DNA from: JBBQED01 sp038320345
GTDB taxonomy: Bacteria > Bacteroidota > Bacteroidia > AKYH767-A > OLB10
DNA: 64,000 bases
Direction of reading: 5' to 3'
Assembly (NCBI GenBank): GCA_038320345.1
Contig: JBBQED010000001.1
Location: 300,553-364,552 of the forward strand
The notes below the pieces were generated by a model that worked only from the letters and a program-made list of their open reading frames with translations, did not search any database and was not told where the DNA came from. Numbering within the stretch: the first letter of the stretch is position 1; each line of letters begins with the position of its first letter. Below, piece after piece: positions 16,031 to 24,362 of the stretch. Position numbers and translations under genes: made by a program.

Positions 16031-17833
16031 TTATTGTTGAGCAGCCCATGCATCCATTTTCTTTTCAAGAACATCTAGAGGCATACAACCATCTTTGAGA
16101 AACGCATCATGGAAAGCGGAAATTTTAAATTTATTTCCTAGTTGTTTACTGTATTTCTCACGCAGCTCACGAATTTTTAAAGCACCTGTTTTGTAACTCA
16201 ATGCTTGCCCAGGGTAAGACATATACCGTTCAATTTCAGCAGTGGCGCCTTCCAGTCCGATGGCTTCATTCTCCATCATGTATTGAATAGCTTCTTCTCT
16301 TGTCATTTTTCCGGTGTGCATCGCTACATCTACTACGAGACGAATTGCACGATGCACTTCATCCCCCAATGCACCCAGATATTGATAAGGATTAGTATAC
16401 AGTCCCAACTCTTTTCCCAAACTTTCACAATACAAAGCATAACCTTCACCATAAGCACCATACCAGATATATCGTCGGAAAGAAGGCAGGGCGGTATTCT
16501 CCATTTGAAGAGAGACTTGATAATGATGACCGGGTATGGCTTCATGTAAGAACAGACTTTCCATACCACTAGTAATGTTGAATTTTGTAGCATCTATAAT
16601 GGGAATATAAAAAATCCCAGGACGAGAGCCATCTGCTAATCCTTGATAATATTCAGCACTTGCGCTAGCTGCTCTGAAGGCTTCTGTCTGACGAATTTCA
16701 AATTTTGATTTTGGTGTTTTTCCAAAGAGTTCTTTCAATTTCGGATCAATCGTAAGCTGAATGTTTCTGAAAGCTTGAAGTTCTTCTTCCGCTGTTTTAT
16801 AAGGCATTAATTTTTTATCTGATTTTACCGATTCAAAGAAAGCATGGAGGTCGCCTTGAAAGCCCACTTCTTTTTTTACAAGTTCCATTTCTGCACGGAT
16901 CCTTTTTACTTCTGCCAATCCTGTTGCATGAATTTCTTCAGGAGTTTTTGCGGTGGTAGTCCAGTATTTTACGAGGTAAGCGTAATATTTATCGCCACCA
17001 GGCAATGCATTGATTCCGGTAGTAGTGCGAGCTTTAGGTAGATATTCATTTTCTAGAAAATCAGCAAGTTTTTTATAAGACGGAATGATTTCATTTTTTA
17101 TGAGAGCGATATATTCTGCAGTCAGCCTTTTACGCTCAGCAGCAGGGAAAGTATCTGGCATTAAACGGATAGGCTCATAGAACAAACTTTTTTCTGGTTG
17201 ATCCGTAACGCAAGCTTTCATCTCCGGAATCATTTTCACAACGAGAGTTTTAGGGAGAACATAATTTTGGTCAATTCCCTTTCTGAAATAGACAATTGCG
17301 GAATCAGACCAGGCACTAAATGCAGTAGCACGCTTAACCCATTTATCATAATCCGTTACGGTTTTAAAAGGTTGATTGCCTGTTCCGCCACCCATCTGAC
17401 CTAACATTAACGGCATACCGTTAAATTGATCAAAGGGAATTAAGTTGTTGTCGGATAGTGCGCTACTTCCCATAAAGTTATTCGCAAGTCCAGCTAGTGC
17501 CATTTCCATTTCATAGCTGAAAATGTCAAAACTTAGTTGGTCATTTTCATTCAGCGACGCACGATCAAATTTTTGAAGTTCATTTTGATAGCGGTCAAAA
17601 AAGTCTTTCAGTTTGATACGGTAGGAATCCGTAAAATCGGCTGGGAGCAGATCATTAAAACGATTATCTCCATTTACTGTTGCTTCTAGTGGGAAGAGCG
17701 CCATTCTCTCGCTATAATACCCCGCCATCATTTCAGCGAAACTCAGATTGTCTTCTATCATTACGGGTTTCGATTTAGGACTATTGCAGGCTTGAGCAAC
17801 AAGCACTACGAGGATAAAAATCAGTTTTTTCAT
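16031..17833 (-). CDS. DUF885 family metallopeptidase-like lipoprotein
   Basis: About 600 residues of the DUF885 family. A probable zinc-binding HEAIPGHHYQ motif (~459) resembles an HExxH variant, and the overall helical sequence is typical of this group, which is thought to contain peptidases. I chose the Met at 17833, where MKKLIFILVVLVAQAC gives a clean lipoprotein signal with lipobox AQAC; the frame is open 11 codons further upstream. It would be anchored in the envelope. It is followed after 91 bases by the TraB-like gene on the same strand. Confidence 0.9.
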   Translation of the reverse strand: MKKLIFILVVLVAQACNSPKSKPVMIEDNLSFAEMMAGYYSERMALFPLEATVNGDNRFNDLLPADFTDSYRIKLKDFFDRYQNELQKFDRASLNENDQLSFDIFSYEMEMALAGLANNFMGSSALSDNNLIPFDQFNGMPLMLGQMGGGTGNQPFKTVTDYDKWVKRATAFSAWSDSAIVYFRKGIDQNYVLPKTLVVKMIPEMKACVTDQPEKSLFYEPIRLMPDTFPAAERKRLTAEYIALIKNEIIPSYKKLADFLENEYLPKARTTTGINALPGGDKYYAYLVKYWTTTAKTPEEIHATGLAEVKRIRAEMELVKKEVGFQGDLHAFFESVKSDKKLMPYKTAEEELQAFRNIQLTIDPKLKELFGKTPKSKFEIRQTEAFRAASASAEYYQGLADGSRPGIFYIPIIDATKFNITSGMESLFLHEAIPGHHYQVSLQMENTALPSFRRYIWYGAYGEGYALYCESLGKELGLYTNPYQYLGALGDEVHRAIRLVVDVAMHTGKMTREEAIQYMMENEAIGLEGATAEIERYMSYPGQALSYKTGALKIRELREKYSKQLGNKFKISAFHDAFLKDGCMPLDVLEKKMDAWAAQQ

Positions 17834-18012
17834 AGTTGTGGATTCTGTGCTAAAGATAAAGCACAAGGTGATACCTCGAAAACATTAACGACCAGAAGCT
17901 ATAAATGCCGGATCAACCTGAAAAATATTGCGATTAAGAGGAACGAAAATTATGATGAAGAAACCATATCTATAAATTACAAAAACAATTAAGGTGATGT
18001 GGATCTAAAGTT

Positions 18013-18044
18013 AAAAAGGCACGATTAATTAAAATCATGCCTTT
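18013..18044 (-). terminator. Terminator after tRNA-Arg
   Basis: On the minus strand a 12-bp stem with one U-G pair (AAAGGCATGATT / AATCGTGCCTTT) and a 6-base loop directly follows the tRNA 3' end and runs into a T-rich tract. Confidence 0.8.
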
Positions 18045-18045
18045 G

Positions 18046-18117
18046 TGGTCTCACCAGGAATCGAACCTGGATCTAGAGTTTAGGAAACGCCTATTCTATC
18101 CGTTGAACTATGAGACC
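18046..18117 (-). tRNA. tRNA-Arg (anticodon CCU)
   Basis: The cloverleaf reads on the minus strand: acceptor GGTCTCA/TGAGACC, D-arm GTTC/GAAT, anticodon loop TTCCTAA with anticodon CCT, and a T-arm CCAGG-TTCGATT-CCTGG. The discriminator is A and CCA is not encoded. The anticodon stem GGCGT/ACTCT has a C-U mismatch at its centre and a G-U pair at its outer end, weaker than the perfect stem I expect in this isoacceptor. Confidence 0.93.
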
Positions 18118-18202
18118 GGTGTTTTTAGATTATCCCCTGGGAGATAACAGCTGGTTAGCGGGGCAAAAATAGTCAATAGAAGGCAGTCTTGTTCTGGAGG
18201 TT

Positions 18203-18243
18203 TAAAAAGTGAAAGCCCTCAATTCAAAAGTGGAAGGCTTTCA
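18203..18243 (-). terminator. Terminator after DoxX gene
   Basis: An 8-bp stem TGAAAGCC/GGCTTTCA with an 18-base loop is followed on the minus strand by a T-run, 17 bases after the DoxX stop. Confidence 0.6.
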
Positions 18244-18259
18244 TTTAAAATATTTATAA

Positions 18260-18709
18260 TCAATTACTTGATTGAGGATGTTCTTCATTCCACCATGTAT
18301 GATCGGCTGAAAGGTAGCCAGATCCATAAAAGAAGAAAAAACATAACATCCCAAGAACAGTAGCCGAAAATAGTAAATCAGGACTTTCAGAAAAAAACCC
18401 TTTGGAAGCATTTACAAATAGAACAGCCCCTAGCAGAATTGGAATTTGCAGAGCAATCGCTTTTCTAGTAAATAGTCCAATAGCAATCATAATTCCTCCA
18501 GCGAGATGAGCAAGTGCTACGTAGTGCGCAATAGCAAAAGATAACCATGGAAATTTACTGTGCACAAGAATTTGTTGTAGTTCCTCGGTATGGCTAATAA
18601 AATACAATCCTTTTAAAAATATTGTAACCCCGAGTAGAATTCTTAAAAAATCTAAAATTAATGGATGATGTTTATCTGACCAATAATCAATTTGCTGAAA
18701 GAGTTTCAT
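18260..18709 (-). CDS. DoxX family membrane protein
   Basis: About 149 residues with four predicted membrane helices, typical of DoxX: LDFLRILLGVTIFLKGLYF (first helix), AHYVALAHLAGGIMIAIGLFTRKAIALQIPIL (second and third) and a terminal hydrophobic helix with FFFYGSGYLSAD. I chose the ATG at 18709 because GGAGG lies 7 bases before it, one of the few clear Shine-Dalgarno sites here; the longer open frame to 18778 is probably untranslated. DoxX proteins are linked to redox or thiol homeostasis, but the activity here is unknown. Confidence 0.87.
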   Translation of the reverse strand: MKLFQQIDYWSDKHHPLILDFLRILLGVTIFLKGLYFISHTEELQQILVHSKFPWLSFAIAHYVALAHLAGGIMIAIGLFTRKAIALQIPILLGAVLFVNASKGFFSESPDLLFSATVLGMLCFFFFYGSGYLSADHTWWNEEHPQSSN

Positions 18710-18894
18710 TTTGACCTCCAATTTTAAATGAAATGAACAATGACCTATTAAAGGTAAGGAGCAAAAGAGCGAATTCAAATGAAGAATATAATCTTTATGA
18801 TGAACAAGGAAAGAGGGGATATGAAAAAGGATAATCGAAGGCTGACTTAGCAGTAATGGAATGAAATAAATGTCAGATTAATGTCAGCCATCAG

Positions 18895-19539
18895 TTACTG
18901 GTATTTTCTAATCAGTACTCTTGCGGGACTACCGTCTGCACCTGCTATTTTTAAAGGAAGACAAATCATTTCATAGTTACCAGGCTCGATAGTATTTAAG
19001 AGTAATCCTTCCACAATACAGATGTTAGCTTGTAATAAGAGTTGATGAACGATGGTCCCATAGTGATATCCAGCAATTGAAATATAATCTATTCCCACTA
19101 ATGCAACTTCTGTTTCTGCAAGTAATTCAGCAGCATCTGGCTGCAGCGCAATAAAATTTTCTCGAAATGGTTTATCAGTCCAGTTTTCATTGGAGTTATT
19201 CGTTTTGAAAAGAAGACGATCTCCTTTTTTAATAGAATGAAGAAGCAGTTCATCTTTGGTAATTGCCTCCTCATGCAAAATGGAAATCACACGGGCATTA
19301 CCAATTAATTTATCTACGGGTATTTTCGTTACATCATCACCGTTAGCTATATAATGTAACGGAGCATCCACATGTGTTCCGGAATGAGCACAGAGTGATA
19401 ATGCTGATATGTTTGTTTCATCTCCTTTTTCGATGGAAGAAATAAGTTGAATGTTGAATTCAGGATCCCCAGGCCAAACGAGTAAACCATTTGCTAGGGT
19501 AATGCTGATATCAATCCAGGAATCAATAGGGTGCTTCAA
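18895..19539 (-). CDS. Cyclase-family metal hydrolase (kynurenine formamidase-like)
   Basis: A 214-residue protein of the cyclase superfamily. The signature HSGTHVDAPLHY (~52-63) is the HxGTHxDxPxH metal-binding motif, preceded by DISITLANGLLVWPGDP, where the Trp-Pro-Gly-Asp turn is shared with arylformamidase KynB. LVGIDYISIAG and a late EGLLLNTI complete the pattern. Members hydrolyse N-formylkynurenine or isatin-type amides. No other kynurenine-pathway gene is in the window, so the substrate is uncertain. It appears to be a single-gene unit. Confidence 0.9.
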   Translation of the reverse strand: MKHPIDSWIDISITLANGLLVWPGDPEFNIQLISSIEKGDETNISALSLCAHSGTHVDAPLHYIANGDDVTKIPVDKLIGNARVISILHEEAITKDELLLHSIKKGDRLLFKTNNSNENWTDKPFRENFIALQPDAAELLAETEVALVGIDYISIAGYHYGTIVHQLLLQANICIVEGLLLNTIEPGNYEMICLPLKIAGADGSPARVLIRKYQ

Positions 19540-19676
19540 TGGTGAGGTATGTTTTTACGAAGCTACTCATCAAATAAGAAATGGTGATTTGGGAAGGCAA
19601 CGGTTTTAGCTTTTCCATTAAAAAAGTTCTGAAGCTCTAATATTAAATCGTCTAATCCCTAAAAATTGGGACTTAA

Positions 19677-19692
19677 TTAACCAATTGGTTAA
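19677..19692. promoter_or_regulatory. Perfect 16-bp palindrome, candidate TetR operator
   Basis: TTAACCAATTGGTTAA is a perfect palindrome in the region before the TetR-family gene. Its half-site AATTGGTTAA recurs with one mismatch over the tetR start codon (19794-19803) and exactly near 26680, after the efflux operon. Confidence 0.55.
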
Positions 19693-19742
19693 CTTTATTA
19701 ATCTAATAATCAACAACCTAAATATTTATTTGCCACAATCTC

Positions 19743-19773
19743 TTGCATTTCTTGAATTTCAAAAGTAGCTTTG
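19743..19773 (+). promoter_or_regulatory. Consensus promoter of the efflux operon
   Basis: TTG at 19743-19745, a 20-base spacer, and TAGCTTTG at 19766-19773 match the Bacteroidota TTTG-N19-21-TAnnTTTG promoter. The start codon lies 22 bases after the -7 box. Confidence 0.75.
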
Positions 19774-19795
19774 CCCCACCAAACGGTTCAACTAA

Positions 19796-20413
19796 ATGGT
19801 TAAGAAAGATAAAGATCAATCAACAGAAAAAAACATTCTCAACGCAGCCAGGGAAATCTTTCAACAGAAAGGATTAGCTGGAGCGAGGATGCAGGATATT
19901 GCGGACCGAGCAGGAATTAATAAAGCAATGTTGCATTATTATTTCAGAACTAAGGAGAAATTATTTGAAGTGATTTTTCAGGAAGCGTTAGAAAAATTTC
20001 TTCCTCGCCTACAAATTATTTTTGGGGAAGAGGGAAGTCTTTTTGAAAAGATTGAGCTGTTCGTTGGGGAATATATTGATCTGCTTTTGGACAATCCTCA
20101 GATTCCAATGTTTGTCTTAAATCAAATCAGTACAGATCCAGAAACTTTTTTCAGCAATAACTTTAGTGGAAATCGACAGATTCCATTTCAAATGATGATG
20201 AATGTTTTTGAAAAGGAAATGGAACAAGGAAACATAAGGGTAGTTCATCCCAAGCATTTAATAGTAAACATAATGTCGCTATCTGTTTTTCCTTTCGTTG
20301 CACGCCCCATGTTACAGAGAGTAATGGGGGTAACGGATGTGCAGTACCGAAAATTCCTTACAGAACGTAAGCAAGAAGTTATTAATTTCATTATACACTC
20401 TTTAAAAGCCTGA
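19796..20413 (+). CDS. TetR/AcrR family transcriptional regulator
   Basis: A 205-residue repressor. The N-terminal HTH (~10-58) is well conserved: AREIFQQKGLAGARMQDIADRAGINKAMLHYYFRTKEKLFEVIF. The C-terminal ligand domain is divergent and helical. It is the first gene of a six-gene efflux operon (2 bases before the TolC gene) and should act as autorepressor and repressor of the pump, released by a transported drug. Palindromic operator candidates lie upstream (19677-19692) and over the start codon. Confidence 0.95.
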   Translation: MVKKDKDQSTEKNILNAAREIFQQKGLAGARMQDIADRAGINKAMLHYYFRTKEKLFEVIFQEALEKFLPRLQIIFGEEGSLFEKIELFVGEYIDLLLDNPQIPMFVLNQISTDPETFFSNNFSGNRQIPFQMMMNVFEKEMEQGNIRVVHPKHLIVNIMSLSVFPFVARPMLQRVMGVTDVQYRKFLTERKQEVINFIIHSLKA

Positions 20414-20415
20414 TT

Positions 20416-21696
20416 ATGCAGCGTTATTTTAAAGTCATTGTTTTGATTATGTTAACCCTTTTATTGAATACAATAACTGGTTTGGCGCAAGATACCTCGG
20501 TACTCACTCTTGAAATGGTTCAAGAGCTTGCCAGAAAAAACTATCCACTTATCCGACAACAAGATCTGATTCGTCAAACAGAAAATTATAGTTTAAGTAA
20601 CCTTAATCGAAATTATCTTCCACAATTCAGTATTAATGGTCAAGCTACCTATCAATCTGATGTTACCAGTTTACCTATTAGTATTCCGAATTCGATCGTG
20701 GAGCCTCAGGATAAGGATCAGTATAAAATCACCGCTGATGTTAATCAAATTATTTATGATGGAGGAGTAACCCGTTATCAGAAAAAGACACAGGAGATTG
20801 TTGCTATTACCAGTGAAGAGCAACTTCAAGTGGAGTTTCAGAAACTGAGTGACCGCATTAATCAGTTATACCTCGGAATCTTACTTGTCAGTGAACAGCT
20901 TCATCAGAGTGAAACGGTGAAAGCCGATTTGAACGTGGGTATTAAACGTGTAGAAGCTCAAGTCAAAGAGGGTACTGCTTTCCGTTCCAATCTTTCAGCA
21001 TTACAAGTTGAGCAATTAAAGAACGATCAGCGTAAAGATGAACTATCAACAACTCGAAAAGGATTATGTGAAGTTCTTTCGCTTCTAATAAACACTAACA
21101 TTACAGAAAAAACGCAACTTGCGGTGCCATATTCAAACATTGAAGCGTCGCCTGTAATTGTTCGTAATGAGCTTCGTATTTTTCAACTTCAAGATAGTTT
21201 GTTAGGAGTTCAAAAAGCTATGATCGGTATTAAAAATCGCCCTCGCTTAAGTTTATTTGCTCAGGGGGGATATGGAAAACCGGGATTAAATTTTCTGAGT
21301 AATGAATTCGATTGGTTTTACCTAGGTGGAGTAAAGATGAGCTGGAACTTTGGAGGACTTTATACTTCAGGAAAGGAGAAAAATATAAATGAACGCAACA
21401 GGTTAAGTAGTGAAATTCAGAAGGATCTTTTCTTGTTGAATACAAATGCAATACTCATCCAGCAGAGGGCGGAACTTGAAAAGCTAAAGAAAACACTCGA
21501 AAGTGATGAACAAATTATCCAATTGCGAAATGAAATCAAAGAAGCCGCTTCTACACAACTTTCGAACGGGGTAATCACCTCTTCAGATTATATCAGAGAA
21601 GTGAATGCAGCAGATCAGGCGATCACTACTAAAATAGTTCATGAACTACAATTAGTACTGACACAGTTAAATTATCAGAACACTTTAGGAAAGTAA
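20416..21696 (+). CDS. TolC-family outer membrane efflux protein
   Basis: A 426-residue outer membrane channel subunit. The N-terminal signal peptide ends at GLAQ (~25). Two TolC-type repeats of long coiled-coil helices are visible, with the family pattern MVQELARKNYPLIRQQ (~36) and a second-repeat strand AQGGYGKPGLNF (~283). It should form the trimeric outer membrane exit duct for the adaptor and ABC exporter encoded downstream. It follows the regulator by 2 bases and precedes the adaptor by 13. Confidence 0.92.
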   Translation: MQRYFKVIVLIMLTLLLNTITGLAQDTSVLTLEMVQELARKNYPLIRQQDLIRQTENYSLSNLNRNYLPQFSINGQATYQSDVTSLPISIPNSIVEPQDKDQYKITADVNQIIYDGGVTRYQKKTQEIVAITSEEQLQVEFQKLSDRINQLYLGILLVSEQLHQSETVKADLNVGIKRVEAQVKEGTAFRSNLSALQVEQLKNDQRKDELSTTRKGLCEVLSLLINTNITEKTQLAVPYSNIEASPVIVRNELRIFQLQDSLLGVQKAMIGIKNRPRLSLFAQGGYGKPGLNFLSNEFDWFYLGGVKMSWNFGGLYTSGKEKNINERNRLSSEIQKDLFLLNTNAILIQQRAELEKLKKTLESDEQIIQLRNEIKEAASTQLSNGVITSSDYIREVNAADQAITTKIVHELQLVLTQLNYQNTLGK

Positions 21697-21709
21697 AAAA
21701 ATACTTAGT

Positions 21710-22648
21710 ATGAAAAAAATAGTTTTATTAATCGGTATTGGTATTTGTTTAAGTTCCTGTAAAAAAGGGAATGGAGACTTCGATTCAACAGGAGTATTTG
21801 AAGCGGATGAAATTATCGTTTCTTCTGAAACTACAGGAAGAATTCTGGTCATGAATGCCAATGAAGGGGTGCATCTTGATATAGGAGCAGTGGCTGTAGT
21901 AATCGATTCTACCAATCTGCTTTTGCAGAAAGAGCAGATAGAAGCCAGCATGAATGCGCTGCAAGAAAAGACTACTGACACGGGTCCCTATATTGATGTA
22001 TTGGAGCAGCAACTTTCCGTACAAGCCTCACAACTTGCAACTGCAGAAAAAGAACAAGTACGATTTGAAAAATTAGTAAAAGCAGATGCTGCAACTGGAA
22101 AACAATTAGACGATATCGTTGCTAATATTGAGGTGCTTCGGCGGCAGATGCAAGTTACGAAGAAACAAATCATACAGCAGCGTTCCTCATTAGGTACTCA
22201 AAACAGAAGCGTCCTAAGTGAAGAAGAGCCGCTTTCAAAAAGGAAAGAACAGATTCAGGATATGATCAACAGAGGTGTTGTGAAAAATCCGGTAAGTGGA
22301 ACTGTACTCACTAAATATGCAGATGCTGGTGAAATTACTACTGCTGGTAAAGCTTTATATAAGATTGCTAACTTGGAAACAGTTACACTTCGTGCATATA
22401 TCAGCGGCATGCAATTACCAGTAGTAAAATTGAATCAACAGGTTAGCGTTTTCATTGATCAAGGTTCATCGTCAAGTAAAGAATATGTAGGAACTATAAC
22501 TTGGATTTCTGATAAAGCCGAATTTACTCCGAAAACCATTCAAACAAAAGAGGAGCGTGCAAACCTTGTTTACGCAGTCAAGATTTCAGTTAAAAATGAT
22601 GGGTATCTGAAATTGGGAATGTACGGAGAAGTAAAATTCAACAAATAA
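21710..22648 (+). CDS. HlyD/YbhG-type periplasmic adaptor lipoprotein
   Basis: A 312-residue membrane-fusion protein. The signal ends in lipobox LSSC (Cys ~19), anchoring it as a lipoprotein. The biotinyl-lipoyl half motif GVFEADEIIVSSETTGRI (~27) and its partner GVVKNPVSGTVLTKYADAGEITTAGKALYKIANLE (~190) flank a coiled-coil hairpin (~75-185). The order and spacing match YbhG-type adaptors of type II ABC drug exporters. It bridges the ABC permeases to the TolC channel. Confidence 0.92.
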   Translation: MKKIVLLIGIGICLSSCKKGNGDFDSTGVFEADEIIVSSETTGRILVMNANEGVHLDIGAVAVVIDSTNLLLQKEQIEASMNALQEKTTDTGPYIDVLEQQLSVQASQLATAEKEQVRFEKLVKADAATGKQLDDIVANIEVLRRQMQVTKKQIIQQRSSLGTQNRSVLSEEEPLSKRKEQIQDMINRGVVKNPVSGTVLTKYADAGEITTAGKALYKIANLETVTLRAYISGMQLPVVKLNQQVSVFIDQGSSSSKEYVGTITWISDKAEFTPKTIQTKEERANLVYAVKISVKNDGYLKLGMYGEVKFNK

Positions 22649-22662
22649 ATACGCCTACAAGA

Positions 22663-23616
22663 ATGTTATCAATAGCAATATCCGGAATCAGTAAGACCTA
22701 TCCACAGGGTAAATCTGTTGTACAGGCCTTGTCTGATATTTCTCTGGATATCAAACAGGGGGAGTTGTTTGGCTTGATTGGTCCGGATGGTGCAGGTAAA
22801 ACGAGTTTGTTCAGGATCTTAACAACAGTGTTGTTAGCAGATAGTGGTACAGCATTTATCAATGGATTTGATGTCATTAAGGACTACAAAGAAATTCGGA
22901 AAAGAGTTGGTTATATGCCTGGAAGATTTTCACTGTATCAAGATTTGACCGTGGAGGAGAACCTCCAGTTTTTCGCTACTATCTTTAACACCAGCATCGA
23001 AGAAAACTATAATTTGATTAAGGATATTTATATTCAAATTGAGCCTTTTAAAAAACGTAGAGCTGGAAAATTGTCAGGGGGAATGAAGCAAAAACTTGCA
23101 TTATGTTGTGCATTAATCCATCGACCAGAAGTTTTATTTTTAGATGAGCCAACAACGGGTGTAGATGCAGTTTCGAGAAAGGAATTCTGGGAGATGCTAA
23201 AGCGTTTAAAGAATGAAGGAATCACTATCGTTGTTTCTACACCTTATATGGATGAAGCAACATTATGTGATCGCGTGGCGCTGATTCAGGAAGGAAAAAT
23301 ACTAAAAACGAATACTCCACAAACCATTATTCATGAATTCGGGAAACCGCTATTTGCTATAAAATCTGAATCGATGTACCCCATATTATTGGAACTAAGG
23401 AAACAATCTTTCATTGAAAATATTTATCCTTTTGGTGAGTTCCATCATGTAATACTTAAGTCACCGGCAACAGATAAACAATTACTAATAGATTTTCTTA
23501 ACCAGTTTTTAGGAGAAACAGAATTCAAAGAGATCGAACCTGATATTGAAGATTGCTTTATTGATCTGATGAGTTTCGATGAAACGATCAAACAAAGGGG
23601 CGGAATACTATCATGA
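22663..23616 (+). CDS. ABC exporter ATP-binding protein (first ATPase)
   Basis: A 317-residue ATPase with Walker A GPDGAGKTS (~43), Q-loop region, signature LSGGMKQKL (~140), and Walker B VLFLDEPTTGVD (~160). The residues after ~235 form a C-terminal extension. It resembles the N-terminal half of the fused E. coli YbhF/YhiH ATPase. It overlaps the next ATPase gene by 4 bases (ATGA), so the two are probably made in equal amounts as a heterodimer that powers the two downstream permeases. Confidence 0.94.
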   Translation: MLSIAISGISKTYPQGKSVVQALSDISLDIKQGELFGLIGPDGAGKTSLFRILTTVLLADSGTAFINGFDVIKDYKEIRKRVGYMPGRFSLYQDLTVEENLQFFATIFNTSIEENYNLIKDIYIQIEPFKKRRAGKLSGGMKQKLALCCALIHRPEVLFLDEPTTGVDAVSRKEFWEMLKRLKNEGITIVVSTPYMDEATLCDRVALIQEGKILKTNTPQTIIHEFGKPLFAIKSESMYPILLELRKQSFIENIYPFGEFHHVILKSPATDKQLLIDFLNQFLGETEFKEIEPDIEDCFIDLMSFDETIKQRGGILS

Positions 23617-24359
23617 AAGAAGAAATTGTAATTGCTGTAAAAAATCTTTCGAAGAAATTCGGAGATTTCACTGCTGTTGACACCATAAGTTTTGAGGTAT
23701 ACCGAGGAGAGATCTTTGGATTTTTGGGAGCTAATGGCGCTGGTAAAACCACAGCCATGCGAATGCTTTGCGGGTTAAGTAAACCAACTTCAGGAGAAGC
23801 AATGGTTGCAAGTTTCGACGTTCAACGGCAGTCGGAAGAAATTAAAAAAAATATAGGGTATATGAGTCAGAAGTTTTCATTGTATGAAGACTTAACCGTT
23901 GCAGAAAATATTCGATTTTATGGAGGAATTTATGGATTGTCGGATCTGAAGCTAAAGGAGAAGACTGCTTTTTTATTGAAGCATCTTCATCTCGAAACGG
24001 AGAAAGATAAATTGGTTAGAGCATTGCCGCTCGGGTGGAAGCAAAAATTATCTTTTTCTATTGCCATCATTCACGATCCTGCAATTGTATTCTTAGATGA
24101 ACCCACTGGAGGAGTAGATCCTGTGACTCGAAGAGAATTCTGGGAGATGATTTACCAAGCTTCAGCATCAGGAACTACAGTATTTGTAACCACACATTAT
24201 ATGGATGAAGCCGAGTATTGCAATAGAGTATCGATCATGGTTGATGGAAAAATTGAAGCAATTGATACACCCGCCAATCTTAAAAAAGAATTTGGGACCA
24301 CCTCAATGGAGGAAGTTTTTTTATTATTAGCACGTAAAGCCACTCGAAGCGCCGATTAA
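23613..24359 (+). CDS. ABC exporter ATP-binding protein (second ATPase)
   Basis: A 248-residue ATPase with Walker A GANGAGKTT (~39), Walker B VFLDEPTGGVDP (~158) and an H-loop VTTHYMDEAE. The signature motif is altered to LPLGWKQKL in place of LSGGQ; this form is known in YbhF-like second halves, so asymmetric hydrolysis is likely. It corresponds to the C-terminal half of fused YbhF/YhiH proteins, here encoded by a separate gene. Confidence 0.94.
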   Translation: MKEEIVIAVKNLSKKFGDFTAVDTISFEVYRGEIFGFLGANGAGKTTAMRMLCGLSKPTSGEAMVASFDVQRQSEEIKKNIGYMSQKFSLYEDLTVAENIRFYGGIYGLSDLKLKEKTAFLLKHLHLETEKDKLVRALPLGWKQKLSFSIAIIHDPAIVFLDEPTGGVDPVTRREFWEMIYQASASGTTVFVTTHYMDEAEYCNRVSIMVDGKIEAIDTPANLKKEFGTTSMEEVFLLLARKATRSAD

Positions 24360-24362
24360 ATT

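Noticed and set aside
17792..17992. 66-residue plus-strand open frame overlapping the DUF885 start
   Set aside because: Antisense to the signal-peptide region and upstream of the DUF885 gene; no start signal, no recognisable protein.
18710..18778. Longer N-terminus for the DoxX protein
   Set aside because: A clear GGAGG site precedes the internal ATG at 18709, and the extra residues do not resemble DoxX family starts.
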